Origin: an uncultured Faecalibacterium sp.
GTDB taxonomy: Bacteria; Bacillota; Clostridia; Oscillospirales; Ruminococcaceae
Reading direction: 5' to 3'
Length of the DNA: 5,037 nt
Assembly: GCA_900765705.1 (NCBI GenBank)
Contig: CAAFSR010000096.1
Coordinates: forward strand, 1 to 5,037
The notes beneath the pieces were generated by a model that saw nothing but the letters and a program-made list of their open reading frames with translations, was not told where the DNA came from and made no database searches. The position numbers and the translations under genes were made by a program. Shown piece by piece: positions 1 to 5,037 of this stretch (position 1 is its first letter; each line of letters opens with the position of its first letter).

Positions 1-1976
1 CATGCCAGCGCGTCGCCCTCGTTGAGCGCAATGCCGATGAGGCCCGTCTTGCGGATGTTGGCGTACTGCTCCAGCGGGGTGCGCTTGATCAGACCCTGCT
101 TTGTAACCATGGTCACAAAGCCGCCCGACTGCTCGGCATCCTTGCTCTGGCAGATCATGTTGGTAACCTTTTCGCCCTCCGCCAGCTGCAGCAGGTTGAC
201 GATATTCGTGCCCTTGCTGGTGCGGCTGCCCTCGGCGATGGTGTAGCCCTTGATGCGGAAGATGCGTCCCCGGTCTGTGACAAAGAGCACATAATCGTGG
301 GTGGAGCCTACGAACATCTCCTGCACGATATCCTCTTCCTTGCGGGTCATGCCGGAGATGCCGCGTCCGCCGCGGCGCTGTGCCTGATAGGTGGCCTTGA
401 GCTGACGCTTGATATAGCCCGCCTCGGTCAGGGTGTAGACGCACTGTTCCTCGGCGATCAGATCCTCGATATCCACCTCACCGGTCACGGACTGGATCTC
501 GGTGCGGCGCTCGTCGCCAAAGCGCTTCTTCATCTCCAGCAGCTCGTCCTTGACGATGGCAAGCACCCGGGCGTCATCCGCCAGAATAGCCTCCCAGTCC
601 TCGATCTTGGCGTGCAGACTGCCCAGCTCTTCCTCGATCTTCAGAATTTCCAGACCGGCCAGACGACCCAGCTGCAGCTTGACGATAGCATCCGCCTGCG
701 GGTCATCAAAGCCGAACTGCTCCATGATGGCAGCCTTCGCCTCTGCCATGCCGCCCTTGCAGGCGCGGATGGTGGCGATCAGCTCGTCCACGATATCGGT
801 AGCCTTTTTCAGGCCTTCCAGAATGTGGGCGCGCTCCTTGGCCTTTTTCAGGTCGTACTGGGTGCGGCGGCGCACCACCTCATCCTGAAACTCCACATAC
901 TTCTGCAGCATCTGCTTCAGGGTGAGCACCTTGGGCACCTTGTGGTCGATGGCCAGCATAATGACGCCCACGGTATCCTGCAGCTGGGTGTACTGGTACA
1001 GCTGGTTCAGAATGACCTGTGCATTGGCGTCCTTGCGGATATCCACCACGATACGCATTCCCTTGCGGTTGGTCTCGTCGTTCAGGCCGGTAATGCCCTC
1101 GATGCGCTTGTCCTTGACAAGGTCTGCCATGTGCTCGATGAGGCGTGCCTTGTTGACCATATAGGGAATTTCCGTAATAACGATCTGGGTGCGGCCGTTC
1201 TTGGTCTCCTCAATGGTGGCGCGGCCGCGCAGGGTGATCTTGCCGCGGCCGGTGGCATAGGCCGCGCGGATGCCGCTGCGTCCCATGATGATGCCGGCAG
1301 TGGGGAAGTCCGGGCCTTTGATATGCTCCATCAGGCCGGGCAGGTCGATATCCGGGTCGTCGATATAGGCGATGCAGCCGTCAATGACCTCGCTCAGGTT
1401 GTGGGGCGGGATGTTGGTGGCCATACCGACCGCGATGCCCTGACTGCCGTTGACCAGCAGGTTCGGGAAGCGGCAGGGCAGCACGCTGGGCTCCTTTTTG
1501 GTCTCGTCAAAGTTGGGGTCCCAGTCGATGGTGTCCTTTTCGATATCGGTCAGCATCTCCACCGCCATGCGGCTCATACGGGCCTCGGTGTAACGGTAGG
1601 CAGCCGGGGGGTCGCCGTCCACAGAACCAAAGTTACCCTGACCATCCACCAGCGGATAGCGCAGCGAGAAGTCCTGTGCCAGACGTACCATGGCATCGTA
1701 GACCGATGCGTCGCCGTGGGGGTGGTAAGAGCCCAGCACCGCACCAACGGTATCGGCAGATTTGCGGTATGCATGGCTGGGGTCGTTGCCGCGCTCATGC
1801 ATGGTGTACAGGATGCGGCGGTGGACGGGCTTCAGGCCGTCCCGCACATCGGGCAGGGCGCGGGACACGATGACCGACATGGAATAATCCAGGAAGGCCG
1901 TTTCGATCTCCTTTTTGACGTCGCGGATGATCTTTTTGGTTCCGCTGCCCGGTATCATCACATAATCTTCTTCCAT
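1..1976 (-). CDS. gyrA: DNA gyrase subunit A, 3' end missing (cut by left window edge)
   Basis: This gene encodes the DNA cleavage and rejoining subunit of DNA gyrase, which works with GyrB to introduce negative supercoils using ATP. 658 complete codons are visible and the reading frame is still open at the left edge. Family members are usually about 820-850 residues, so the later blades of the C-terminal beta-pinwheel lie outside the window. The N-terminal winged-helix domain shows SRALPDVRDGLKPVHRR (about residues 38-54), the quinolone-determining segment YHPHGDASVYD (84-94) and the catalytic tyrosine Tyr129 in AAYRYTEARM. A tower and coiled-coil region follows. The GyrA box QRRGGRG is at residues 533-539 (bases 360-380), which marks the protein as gyrase rather than topoisomerase IV ParC. 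The ATG at 1974-1976 is supported by a GGAGGA ribosome site four bases upstream. The position equivalent to E. coli Ser83 is alanine (Ala90). The gene follows gyrB by 158 bp and is probably co-transcribed with it. Confidence 0.98.
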   Translation of the reverse strand, partial: MEEDYVMIPGSGTKKIIRDVKKEIETAFLDYSMSVIVSRALPDVRDGLKPVHRRILYTMHERGNDPSHAYRKSADTVGAVLGSYHPHGDASVYDAMVRLAQDFSLRYPLVDGQGNFGSVDGDPPAAYRYTEARMSRMAVEMLTDIEKDTIDWDPNFDETKKEPSVLPCRFPNLLVNGSQGIAVGMATNIPPHNLSEVIDGCIAYIDDPDIDLPGLMEHIKGPDFPTAGIIMGRSGIRAAYATGRGKITLRGRATIEETKNGRTQIVITEIPYMVNKARLIEHMADLVKDKRIEGITGLNDETNRKGMRIVVDIRKDANAQVILNQLYQYTQLQDTVGVIMLAIDHKVPKVLTLKQMLQKYVEFQDEVVRRRTQYDLKKAKERAHILEGLKKATDIVDELIATIRACKGGMAEAKAAIMEQFGFDDPQADAIVKLQLGRLAGLEILKIEEELGSLHAKIEDWEAILADDARVLAIVKDELLEMKKRFGDERRTEIQSVTGEVDIEDLIAEEQCVYTLTEAGYIKRQLKATYQAQRRGGRGISGMTRKEEDIVQEMFVGSTHDYVLFVTDRGRIFRIKGYTIAEGSRTSKGTNIVNLLQLAEGEKVTNMICQSKDAEQSGGFVTMVTKQGLIKRTPLEQYANIRKTGLIGIALNEGDALA

Positions 1977-1980
1977 TTGT

Positions 1981-1986
1981 TCCTCC
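1981..1986 (-). promoter_or_regulatory. Ribosome binding site of gyrA
   Basis: On the minus strand, GGAGGA is followed by ACAA and then the gyrA ATG. This is a strong Shine-Dalgarno match with a short four-base spacer. It fixes the gyrA start and lies ten bases beyond the end of the palindromic repeat element, so the element leaves the translation signal intact. Confidence 0.85.
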
Positions 1987-2027
1987 GTAGGATCATACCC
2001 TCTCAGTCAATGCCTTGCGGCATTGCC

Positions 2028-2053
2028 AGCTCCCCCGAAAGGGGGAGCTTTTT
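2028..2053 (+). terminator. Terminator-like hairpin with T-tract on the plus strand, inside the repeat
   Basis: A perfect 9-bp stem, AGCTCCCCC paired with GGGGGAGCT, closes a GAAA tetraloop. Counting the last stem base there are five T residues (2049-2053). In the plus-strand direction this has the form of a Rho-independent terminator. It would stop antisense transcription heading into the 3' end of gyrB. Read on the minus strand, the same hairpin is not followed by a T-tract, so it should not strongly stop gyrB-gyrA read-through. It is part of the palindromic element, so the terminator form may be incidental to that structure. Confidence 0.55.
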
Positions 2054-2086
2054 GCGTGAGAAGGAAAAGTTTATCTTTTTGCCTAA

Positions 2087-2107
2087 AGCTCCCCCCTCGG
2101 GGGAGCT
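2087..2107 (-). other. Second GC-rich hairpin of the repeat, a weak terminator or attenuator candidate after gyrB
   Basis: AGCTCCCCC (2087-2095) and GGGGGAGCT (2099-2107) form a perfect 9-bp stem around a 3-base loop, starting 28 bases after the gyrB stop. In the minus-strand transcript the stem is followed only by a short run (three Ts, then AGGC), so it is a poor intrinsic terminator. It could cause partial attenuation, protect the gyrB 3' end, or simply be the mirror arm of the repeat element. Confidence 0.45.
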
Positions 2108-2134
2108 GGCGCGTCAGCGCCTGAGAGGGTTTTC

Positions 2135-4129
2135 TTACACGTCCAGCTTTGCGTACTGGGCGTTGGTCTCGATAAAGCGGCGGCGGGGCTCCACCTGATC
2201 GCCCATCAGGATGGTAAAGGCTTCGTCGGCCTTTTCCGCATCGTCGATGGTGATCTGCACGATGACCCGGTTGTCCGGGTTCATGGTGGTCTCCCACAGC
2301 TGCTCGGGGTTCATCTCGCCAAGGCCCTTGTAGCGGTTCACCTTTGCGCCGGGCATCTCCTGTGAGAGGATAGCCATTTCCGCGTCGTTGTAGGCGTACT
2401 TGATGGTGCTGCCCTTCTGTACCTTGAACAGGGGCGGCTGTGCCACATACACATGACCCTGCTCGATGAGCGGGCGCATATAGCGGAAGAAGAAGGTCAG
2501 CATCAGGGTGCAGATGTGGGAGCCGTCCACGTCCGCATCGGCCATGATGAACACCTTGTCGTACCGCAGCTTGGAGATATCGAACTCGTCCCCGATGCCG
2601 CAGCCCAGCGCCAGCACCACCGGCATCAGCTTGTCGTTGCCGTAAATTTTATCGGCGCGGGCCTTTTCCACGTTCAGCATCTTGCCCCACAGCGGCAGAA
2701 TGGCCTGAATGGCAGAGTCGCGTCCCATCTTGGCAGAGCCGCCTGCAGAGTCGCCCTCGACGATGAAGATCTCGGTGCGGCTGGGGTCTTTTTCGCGGCA
2801 GTCGGCCAGCTTGCCGGGCATCCGGCTGGTTTCCAGCGCGCTCTTGCGGCGCACCAGCTCGCGGGCCTTTTTGGCGGCGGCGCGGGCGCGGGCGGCCTGC
2901 GTGGCTTTTTCAAAAATGGCCTTGGCCACGCCGGGGTTCTCCTCAAAGAACTCCATCAGCTTGGAGTAGACCATGTTGGAAACAAGGGTGCGGATCTCGG
3001 TATTGCCCAGCTTTGCCTTGGTCTGGCCTTCAAACTCGGCCTCCTGCAGCTTGACCGAGATCACGCAGATCAGGCCCTCGCGCACATCTGTGCCGGACAG
3101 GTTCTCGTCCTTGTCCTTCAGCAGGCCGTGGCTGCGGCCGTAGTCGTTGAATACGCGGGTCAGGCTGGATTTAAAGCCCTCTTCGTGGGTGCCGCCGTCC
3201 GGGGTATTGACGTTGTTGGCAAAGCTCAAAAGCAGCTCGTTGTAGCTGGAATTGTACTGCAGGGCGATCTCTGCCACGCCGCGGTCGGTCTGGCCCTTGA
3301 GGTAGATGACGTTGGGGTGCAGCACTTCCAGCTTGCGCTTTTCGCCCAGATAGGTGACAAAGCTCTTGATGCCGCCCTCGTAGCACATCACCTCGGTGCG
3401 GTAGCAGGGGTCGCCCTCCTGCCCGTCCTCCAGCACGGGGGTGTACAGCTGACGCTCATCGGTCAGGGTGATCTTGACACCGGCGTTCAGGAAGCTTTCC
3501 TCCCGCAGGCGCTTTTCCAGCGTGTCAAAGTCGTAGACGGTGGTGTCCTTGAACATCTCCGGGTCGGGCTTGAAGGTGACCCGGGTGCCGGTAACGCCCT
3601 CGGCTACCGTGCCGATGCACTTCAGTGCGCCGTCCGGGTCGCCCCGACGGAAGGTCTGCTCGTACTCCTTGCCGTCGCGGCGCACGTTGACGGTAAGCCA
3701 CTCGGAGCAGGCGTTGACCACCGAAGCGCCCACGCCGTGCAGACCGCCGGCCACCTTGTAGCCGGAGTTCTCGCCGCCGAACTTGCCGCCGGCGTGCAGG
3801 ATGGTGTACACCACGGTGACGGCGGGCAGACCGGTATCGGCCTGAATGTCCACAGGGATGCCGCGGCCGTTGTCGGAGACCTGAATGATGTTGTCCTTCA
3901 GGATCTTGACCTCGATGTGGTCGCAGTAGCCGGCCAGCGCCTCGTCAATGGCGTTGTCCACGATCTCGTACACCAGATGATGCAGACCGCGCTCACCGGT
4001 GGAGCCGATATACATACCCGGGCGCTTGCGCACCGCCTCCAGACCCTTCAGCACCTGAATTTCACTGGCGTTATACTCGTGGTCGGTCGCGGTATCGGCA
4101 TTTGTACTGGTAATGATTTCTTCTGCCAT
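2135..4129 (-). CDS. gyrB: DNA gyrase subunit B, complete
   Basis: This gene encodes the ATPase subunit of DNA gyrase, 664 residues, close to the usual length of about 640 for Gram-positive GyrB. The GHKL ATPase domain shows EIVDNAIDEALAG (55-67; Glu55, Asn59 and Glu63 match E. coli Glu42, Asn46 and Glu50), DNGRGIP (86-92, Asp86 matches Asp73) and GGLHGVGASVVNA (128-140, ATP lid). The transducer loop QTKAKLGN (369-376) carries Gln369 and Lys371. The Toprim domain has EGDSAGGSAK (458-467, Glu458) and DADVDGSH (531-538) for magnesium binding. The tail has YKGLGEMNPEQLW (600-612). The start chosen is ATG 4127-4129, behind AGGGAG with a 7-base spacer. A GTG at 4196-4198 would add 23 residues but lies within the -35 box and dyad, so it is rejected. 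Transcription probably begins at the promoter at 4172-4200. Trp481 occupies the place of E. coli Lys447 in the quinolone region. Confidence 0.99.
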   Translation of the reverse strand: MAEEIITSTNADTATDHEYNASEIQVLKGLEAVRKRPGMYIGSTGERGLHHLVYEIVDNAIDEALAGYCDHIEVKILKDNIIQVSDNGRGIPVDIQADTGLPAVTVVYTILHAGGKFGGENSGYKVAGGLHGVGASVVNACSEWLTVNVRRDGKEYEQTFRRGDPDGALKCIGTVAEGVTGTRVTFKPDPEMFKDTTVYDFDTLEKRLREESFLNAGVKITLTDERQLYTPVLEDGQEGDPCYRTEVMCYEGGIKSFVTYLGEKRKLEVLHPNVIYLKGQTDRGVAEIALQYNSSYNELLLSFANNVNTPDGGTHEEGFKSSLTRVFNDYGRSHGLLKDKDENLSGTDVREGLICVISVKLQEAEFEGQTKAKLGNTEIRTLVSNMVYSKLMEFFEENPGVAKAIFEKATQAARARAAAKKARELVRRKSALETSRMPGKLADCREKDPSRTEIFIVEGDSAGGSAKMGRDSAIQAILPLWGKMLNVEKARADKIYGNDKLMPVVLALGCGIGDEFDISKLRYDKVFIMADADVDGSHICTLMLTFFFRYMRPLIEQGHVYVAQPPLFKVQKGSTIKYAYNDAEMAILSQEMPGAKVNRYKGLGEMNPEQLWETTMNPDNRVIVQITIDDAEKADEAFTILMGDQVEPRRRFIETNAQYAKLDV

Positions 4130-4136
4130 ATCCTTT

Positions 4137-4142
4137 CTCCCT
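4137..4142 (-). promoter_or_regulatory. Ribosome binding site deciding the gyrB start
   Basis: AGGGAG on the minus strand stands seven bases before ATG 4129, in an A-rich and probably unstructured leader. It selects the MAEE start over the upstream in-frame GTG at 4198, which would sit before the predicted transcription start. Confidence 0.75.
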
Positions 4143-4171
4143 TTTGTTCGTTTTTGCGTTTGTTTTTTCAA

Positions 4172-4200
4172 ATTATAGCAAAGCGGGAAACGGTACACAA
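4172..4200 (-). promoter_or_regulatory. Predicted sigma-A promoter of gyrB with extended -10
   Basis: On the minus strand there is a perfect -10 box TATAAT (4177 down to 4172) preceded by TGC, which makes an extended -10. A 17-base spacer separates it from a -35 box TTGTGT (4200 down to 4195), which matches the consensus only in TTG. Transcription would start near 4165, giving a leader of about 36 bases rich in A residues. The weak -35 combined with a strong extended -10 fits a gene tuned by supercoiling or by a regulator at the -35 dyad. The prediction rests on sequence only. Confidence 0.8.
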
Positions 4201-4208
4201 GGGTGTAC
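4193..4208. promoter_or_regulatory. Candidate operator: dyad GTACAC-N4-GTGTAC over the gyrB -35 box
   Basis: The 6-bp arms are perfect inverted repeats around AAGG, and one arm contains most of the -35 hexamer. A dimeric regulator bound here would block RNA polymerase. I do not recognise the site as belonging to a known repressor. Arms this short do occur by chance, so only the placement makes it noteworthy. Confidence 0.4.
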
Positions 4209-4347
4209 GTTTTTCTCGCCGTTTTGTTGTGTTTTCACGCGCTGTGCGCCCAGGGCGTTCCGGCTGGTACGGTGCGGCTTTCCGGGCAGTTCCGGGGCTT
4301 TCCCATCCCTCTTTTTCTGTGGATCTTCCGCCCGTTTTCCGCAAATT

Positions 4348-4605
4348 TTACTCCACCATCTTTTGCGCTCTGCGGCGCATGGCGGCGCTGGACAGCTCCG
4401 AAAGATACACCGCATCCACCAGCCCGCCGTCCGCCAGCACATAGCACTGGGGCAGCTCGTCCGAAAGGCTGATCACCGCCCCGTTCTTCTGGGCGTAGTT
4501 CAAAAACTCCCGCCCCCGGGGGGAAATGGTGGTGGTCTCAAGGTCAAAGATACCAATGATATCACGGTCGTTCAGAACATAGTCCCGCCCCAAGTGAATA
4601 TACAT
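4348..4605 (-). CDS. remB: RemB-like small regulator (DUF370 / YaaB family)
   Basis: This 85-residue protein matches the DUF370 family, which includes Bacillus subtilis RemA and RemB (YaaB). It opens with the family hallmark MYIHLGRDYVLNDRDIIGIFD and ends with the basic segment LSSAAMRRRAQKM (about 71-83), similar to the YaaB end as I remember it. RemA of B. subtilis is a DNA-binding activator of biofilm matrix and osmoprotection genes; RemB is a less-studied relative. Its position between recF and gyrB is the classical location of yaaB in Firmicutes, and this synteny separates it from RemA, which usually lies near gmk. It has no membrane segment or signal peptide. The ATG at 4603-4605 is preceded by GGGAG with a 10-base spacer. 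What it regulates in this organism cannot be told from the window. Confidence 0.92.
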   Translation of the reverse strand: MYIHLGRDYVLNDRDIIGIFDLETTTISPRGREFLNYAQKNGAVISLSDELPQCYVLADGGLVDAVYLSELSSAAMRRRAQKMVE

Positions 4606-4615
4606 ACTGTATTTT

Positions 4616-4620
4616 CTCCC
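4616..4620 (-). promoter_or_regulatory. Ribosome binding site of remB
   Basis: GGGAG lies ten bases before the remB ATG, at the long end of normal spacing. The bases between it and the start (AATACAG, 4607-4613) are complementary to CTGTATT inside the upstream leader hairpin, so access to this site could depend on how the leader folds. Confidence 0.6.
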
Positions 4621-4631
4621 GTATTTCCTGT

Positions 4632-4667
4632 TTGCATAAAGCCTGCCGGAATACAGGTTTTATGCAA
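4632..4667 (-). promoter_or_regulatory. Imperfect hairpin in the recF-remB gap (remB leader)
   Basis: TTGCATAAA and TTTATGCAA form perfect 9-bp arms. Inside them CCTG pairs with CAGG after one mismatch, leaving an 8-base loop. On the minus-strand RNA the inner mismatch is A opposite C; on a plus-strand RNA the same position would be a G-U pair. No T-tract follows on either strand, so it is not a typical terminator. It may be an mRNA processing or stability structure, a protein-binding dyad, or part of a leader switch for remB. Confidence 0.5.
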
Positions 4668-4694
4668 TGCAGCTTGCAACGATTTTCCATGCTG

Positions 4695-5037
4695 TCAGAC
4701 CCTGCAAAGCACACCGCCGTCCATGCGGTACACCTCGCCGTCGGTCTTTAAAAAGTCCGTGTCATCGCAGCTGGTCACAAAGGTCTGCTTTTCCTTCATA
4801 CAGGTAAGCAGGTACTGCTTGCGCCCTTCGTCCAGCTCGCTCAGCACATCATCCAGCAGCAGCACCGGGTGCTCCCCGGTGATCTGCGCGGCCGCGGCAG
4901 CTTCGGCCATTTTCAGGCTCAGCACCACGCTGCGCTGCTGTCCCTGACTGGCATACACCCGGGCAGGCTGGTCGTCCAGCAGCAGCTCCAAGTCCTCGCG
5001 GTGGATGCCGCACAAGCTCTGCCCGGCGCGGATCTCC
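4695..5037 (-). CDS. recF: DNA replication and repair protein RecF, C-terminal part (5' end beyond right window edge)
   Basis: 113 complete codons of the C-terminus are visible, out of about 360-370 usual for RecF. RecF is an SMC-like ABC ATPase that binds gapped DNA and, with RecO and RecR, helps load RecA at stalled forks. The fragment shows GIHREDLEL near its start (the family usually reads GPHRDDL). The ABC signature-type motif SQGQQR follows at fragment residues 30-35, and the Walker B and D-loop stretch LLLDDVLSELD at 59-69. The tail VTSCDDTDF fits the RecF end. The TGA stop is at 4695-4697. remB starts 89 bp downstream. The dnaA-dnaN side of the cluster should lie to the right, outside the window. 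Confidence 0.96.
   Translation of the reverse strand, partial: EIRAGQSLCGIHREDLELLLDDQPARVYASQGQQRSVVLSLKMAEAAAAAQITGEHPVLLLDDVLSELDEGRKQYLLTCMKEKQTFVTSCDDTDFLKTDGEVYRMDGGVLCRV

Larger units (their letters stand above)
1997..2130. repeat. Palindromic repeat element with 10-bp terminal inverted repeats (MITE-like or REP-like)
   Basis: This 134-bp element fills nearly all of the space between gyrB and gyrA. Its ends are perfect inverted repeats, ACCCTCTCAG (1997-2006) and CTGAGAGGGT (2121-2130). The two arms share one plan. Each has the end repeat, a small hairpin (CAATGCC/GGCATTG at 2008-2025 on the left, GGCGC/GCGCC at 2108-2121 on the right), then a GC-rich hairpin (AGCTCCCCC/GGGGGAGCT at 2028-2049 on the left and 2087-2107 on the right). 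The centre (2050-2086) is AT-richer and carries CTTTTTGC twice, at 2048-2055 and 2075-2082. No protein is encoded and no clear target-site duplication flanks it. It starts four bases after the gyrB stop codon. I recall similar CCCTCTCAG-ended repeats scattered through Faecalibacterium-type genomes, but I have not verified this by search. It could be a non-autonomous mobile element or a conserved mRNA structure in the gyrB-gyrA transcript. Confidence 0.8.
4130..4347. other. remB-gyrB intergenic region (218 bp)
   Basis: The gyrB-proximal third holds the gyrB leader, the promoter and the dyad. The remaining stretch (about 4209-4347) carries no gene that I can support. It contains a short GC dyad CGCCC-A-GGGCG (4247-4257), whose arms are too close to form a normal hairpin, and no T-tracted stem that would end the remB transcript. 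Read-through from remB into gyrB therefore remains possible alongside the gyrB promoter. Confidence 0.6.

Noticed and set aside
1992..1997. TATGAT on the minus strand as a -10 box for a separate gyrA promoter
   Set aside because: No acceptable -35 lies 16-18 bases upstream, and a TTGACT at a 7-base spacing cannot serve. It sits at the edge of the repeat and would leave a leader of only about 10 bases.
297..2198. 633-codon plus-strand ORF opposite gyrA and through the repeat element
   Set aside because: It is the in-register complement of gyrA, kept open by avoidance of TTA/CTA/TCA codons. Its product is low-complexity (Leu, Ala, Gly, His, Asp, Val) with no recognisable domain, and it begins in the middle of gyrA.
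4130..4198. Upstream GTG start extending GyrB by 23 residues
   Set aside because: The GTG lies within the -35 box, upstream of the predicted transcription start, and the extension does not resemble GyrB N-termini. ATG 4129 has a good ribosome site.
4318..4326. DnaA-box-like TGTGGATCT
   Set aside because: Only 7 of 9 bases match TGTGGATAA and it stands alone with no cluster or AT-rich unwinding element, so it is not evidence for oriC inside the window.
2453..4444. 663-codon plus-strand ORF opposite gyrB
   Set aside because: Same cause as the frame opposite gyrA. It runs across the gyrB promoter region and into the remB gene, and no known fold is visible.
4649..4680. Possible remB promoter TTGCAA with TGTATT at an 18-base spacer (minus strand)
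   Set aside because: The -10 matches only four of six and the region is better explained by the hairpin. It is too weak to call without transcript data.
4144..4947. 267-codon plus-strand ORF opposite remB and the recF end
   Set aside because: It overlaps two clear minus-strand genes and the gyrB promoter, and its composition is that of a shadow frame.
1..5037. A novel defence, mobile or biosynthetic gene system
   Set aside because: Every supported coding region is a conserved core gene in its standard order. Nothing unassigned above about 220 bp remains to hold such a system.

Overview
The window is a piece of the replication-origin housekeeping cluster of a fairly GC-rich member of the Clostridia. 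All genes lie on the minus strand and read from the right edge to the left: the 3' end of recF, a RemB-type small regulator gene (remB/yaaB), the complete gyrB, and gyrA cut off by the left edge. This recF-remB-gyrB-gyrA order is the classical Firmicutes layout next to dnaA-dnaN, so oriC is expected to the right of the window. The protein style (Clostridia-type GyrB and GyrA, GC-rich codons with almost no TTA, CTA or TCA) and a CCCTCTCAG-ended palindromic repeat suggest the Oscillospiraceae/Ruminococcaceae, with Faecalibacterium or a close relative as my best guess. The genus is recalled from pattern, not searched.

Region by region: 4695-5037 is the RecF C-terminus (SQGQQR signature and Walker B). 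4606-4694 is an 89-bp gap holding a long imperfect hairpin in the remB leader. 4348-4605 is remB. 4130-4347 is a 218-bp gap containing a strong extended -10 promoter for gyrB (TGCTATAAT, 17-bp spacer, TTGTGT) whose -35 lies inside a GTACAC-N4-GTGTAC dyad. 2135-4129 is gyrB. 1977-2134 is almost entirely filled by a 134-bp palindromic element with 10-bp perfect terminal inverted repeats and four internal hairpins. 1-1976 is gyrA, codons 1-658 of roughly 820-850.

GyrA and GyrB form the A2B2 DNA gyrase that introduces negative supercoils. RecF acts at gapped or stalled forks to load RecA. RemB belongs to a small family of DNA-binding regulators linked to biofilm matrix genes. The coding content is ordinary core genome and I see no undescribed defence, mobile or biosynthetic system. 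The points worth a second look are non-coding (the palindromic element between gyrB and gyrA, the dyad over the gyrB promoter, the remB leader hairpin) and two residues in the quinolone-binding regions of gyrase (GyrA Ala90, GyrB Trp481).
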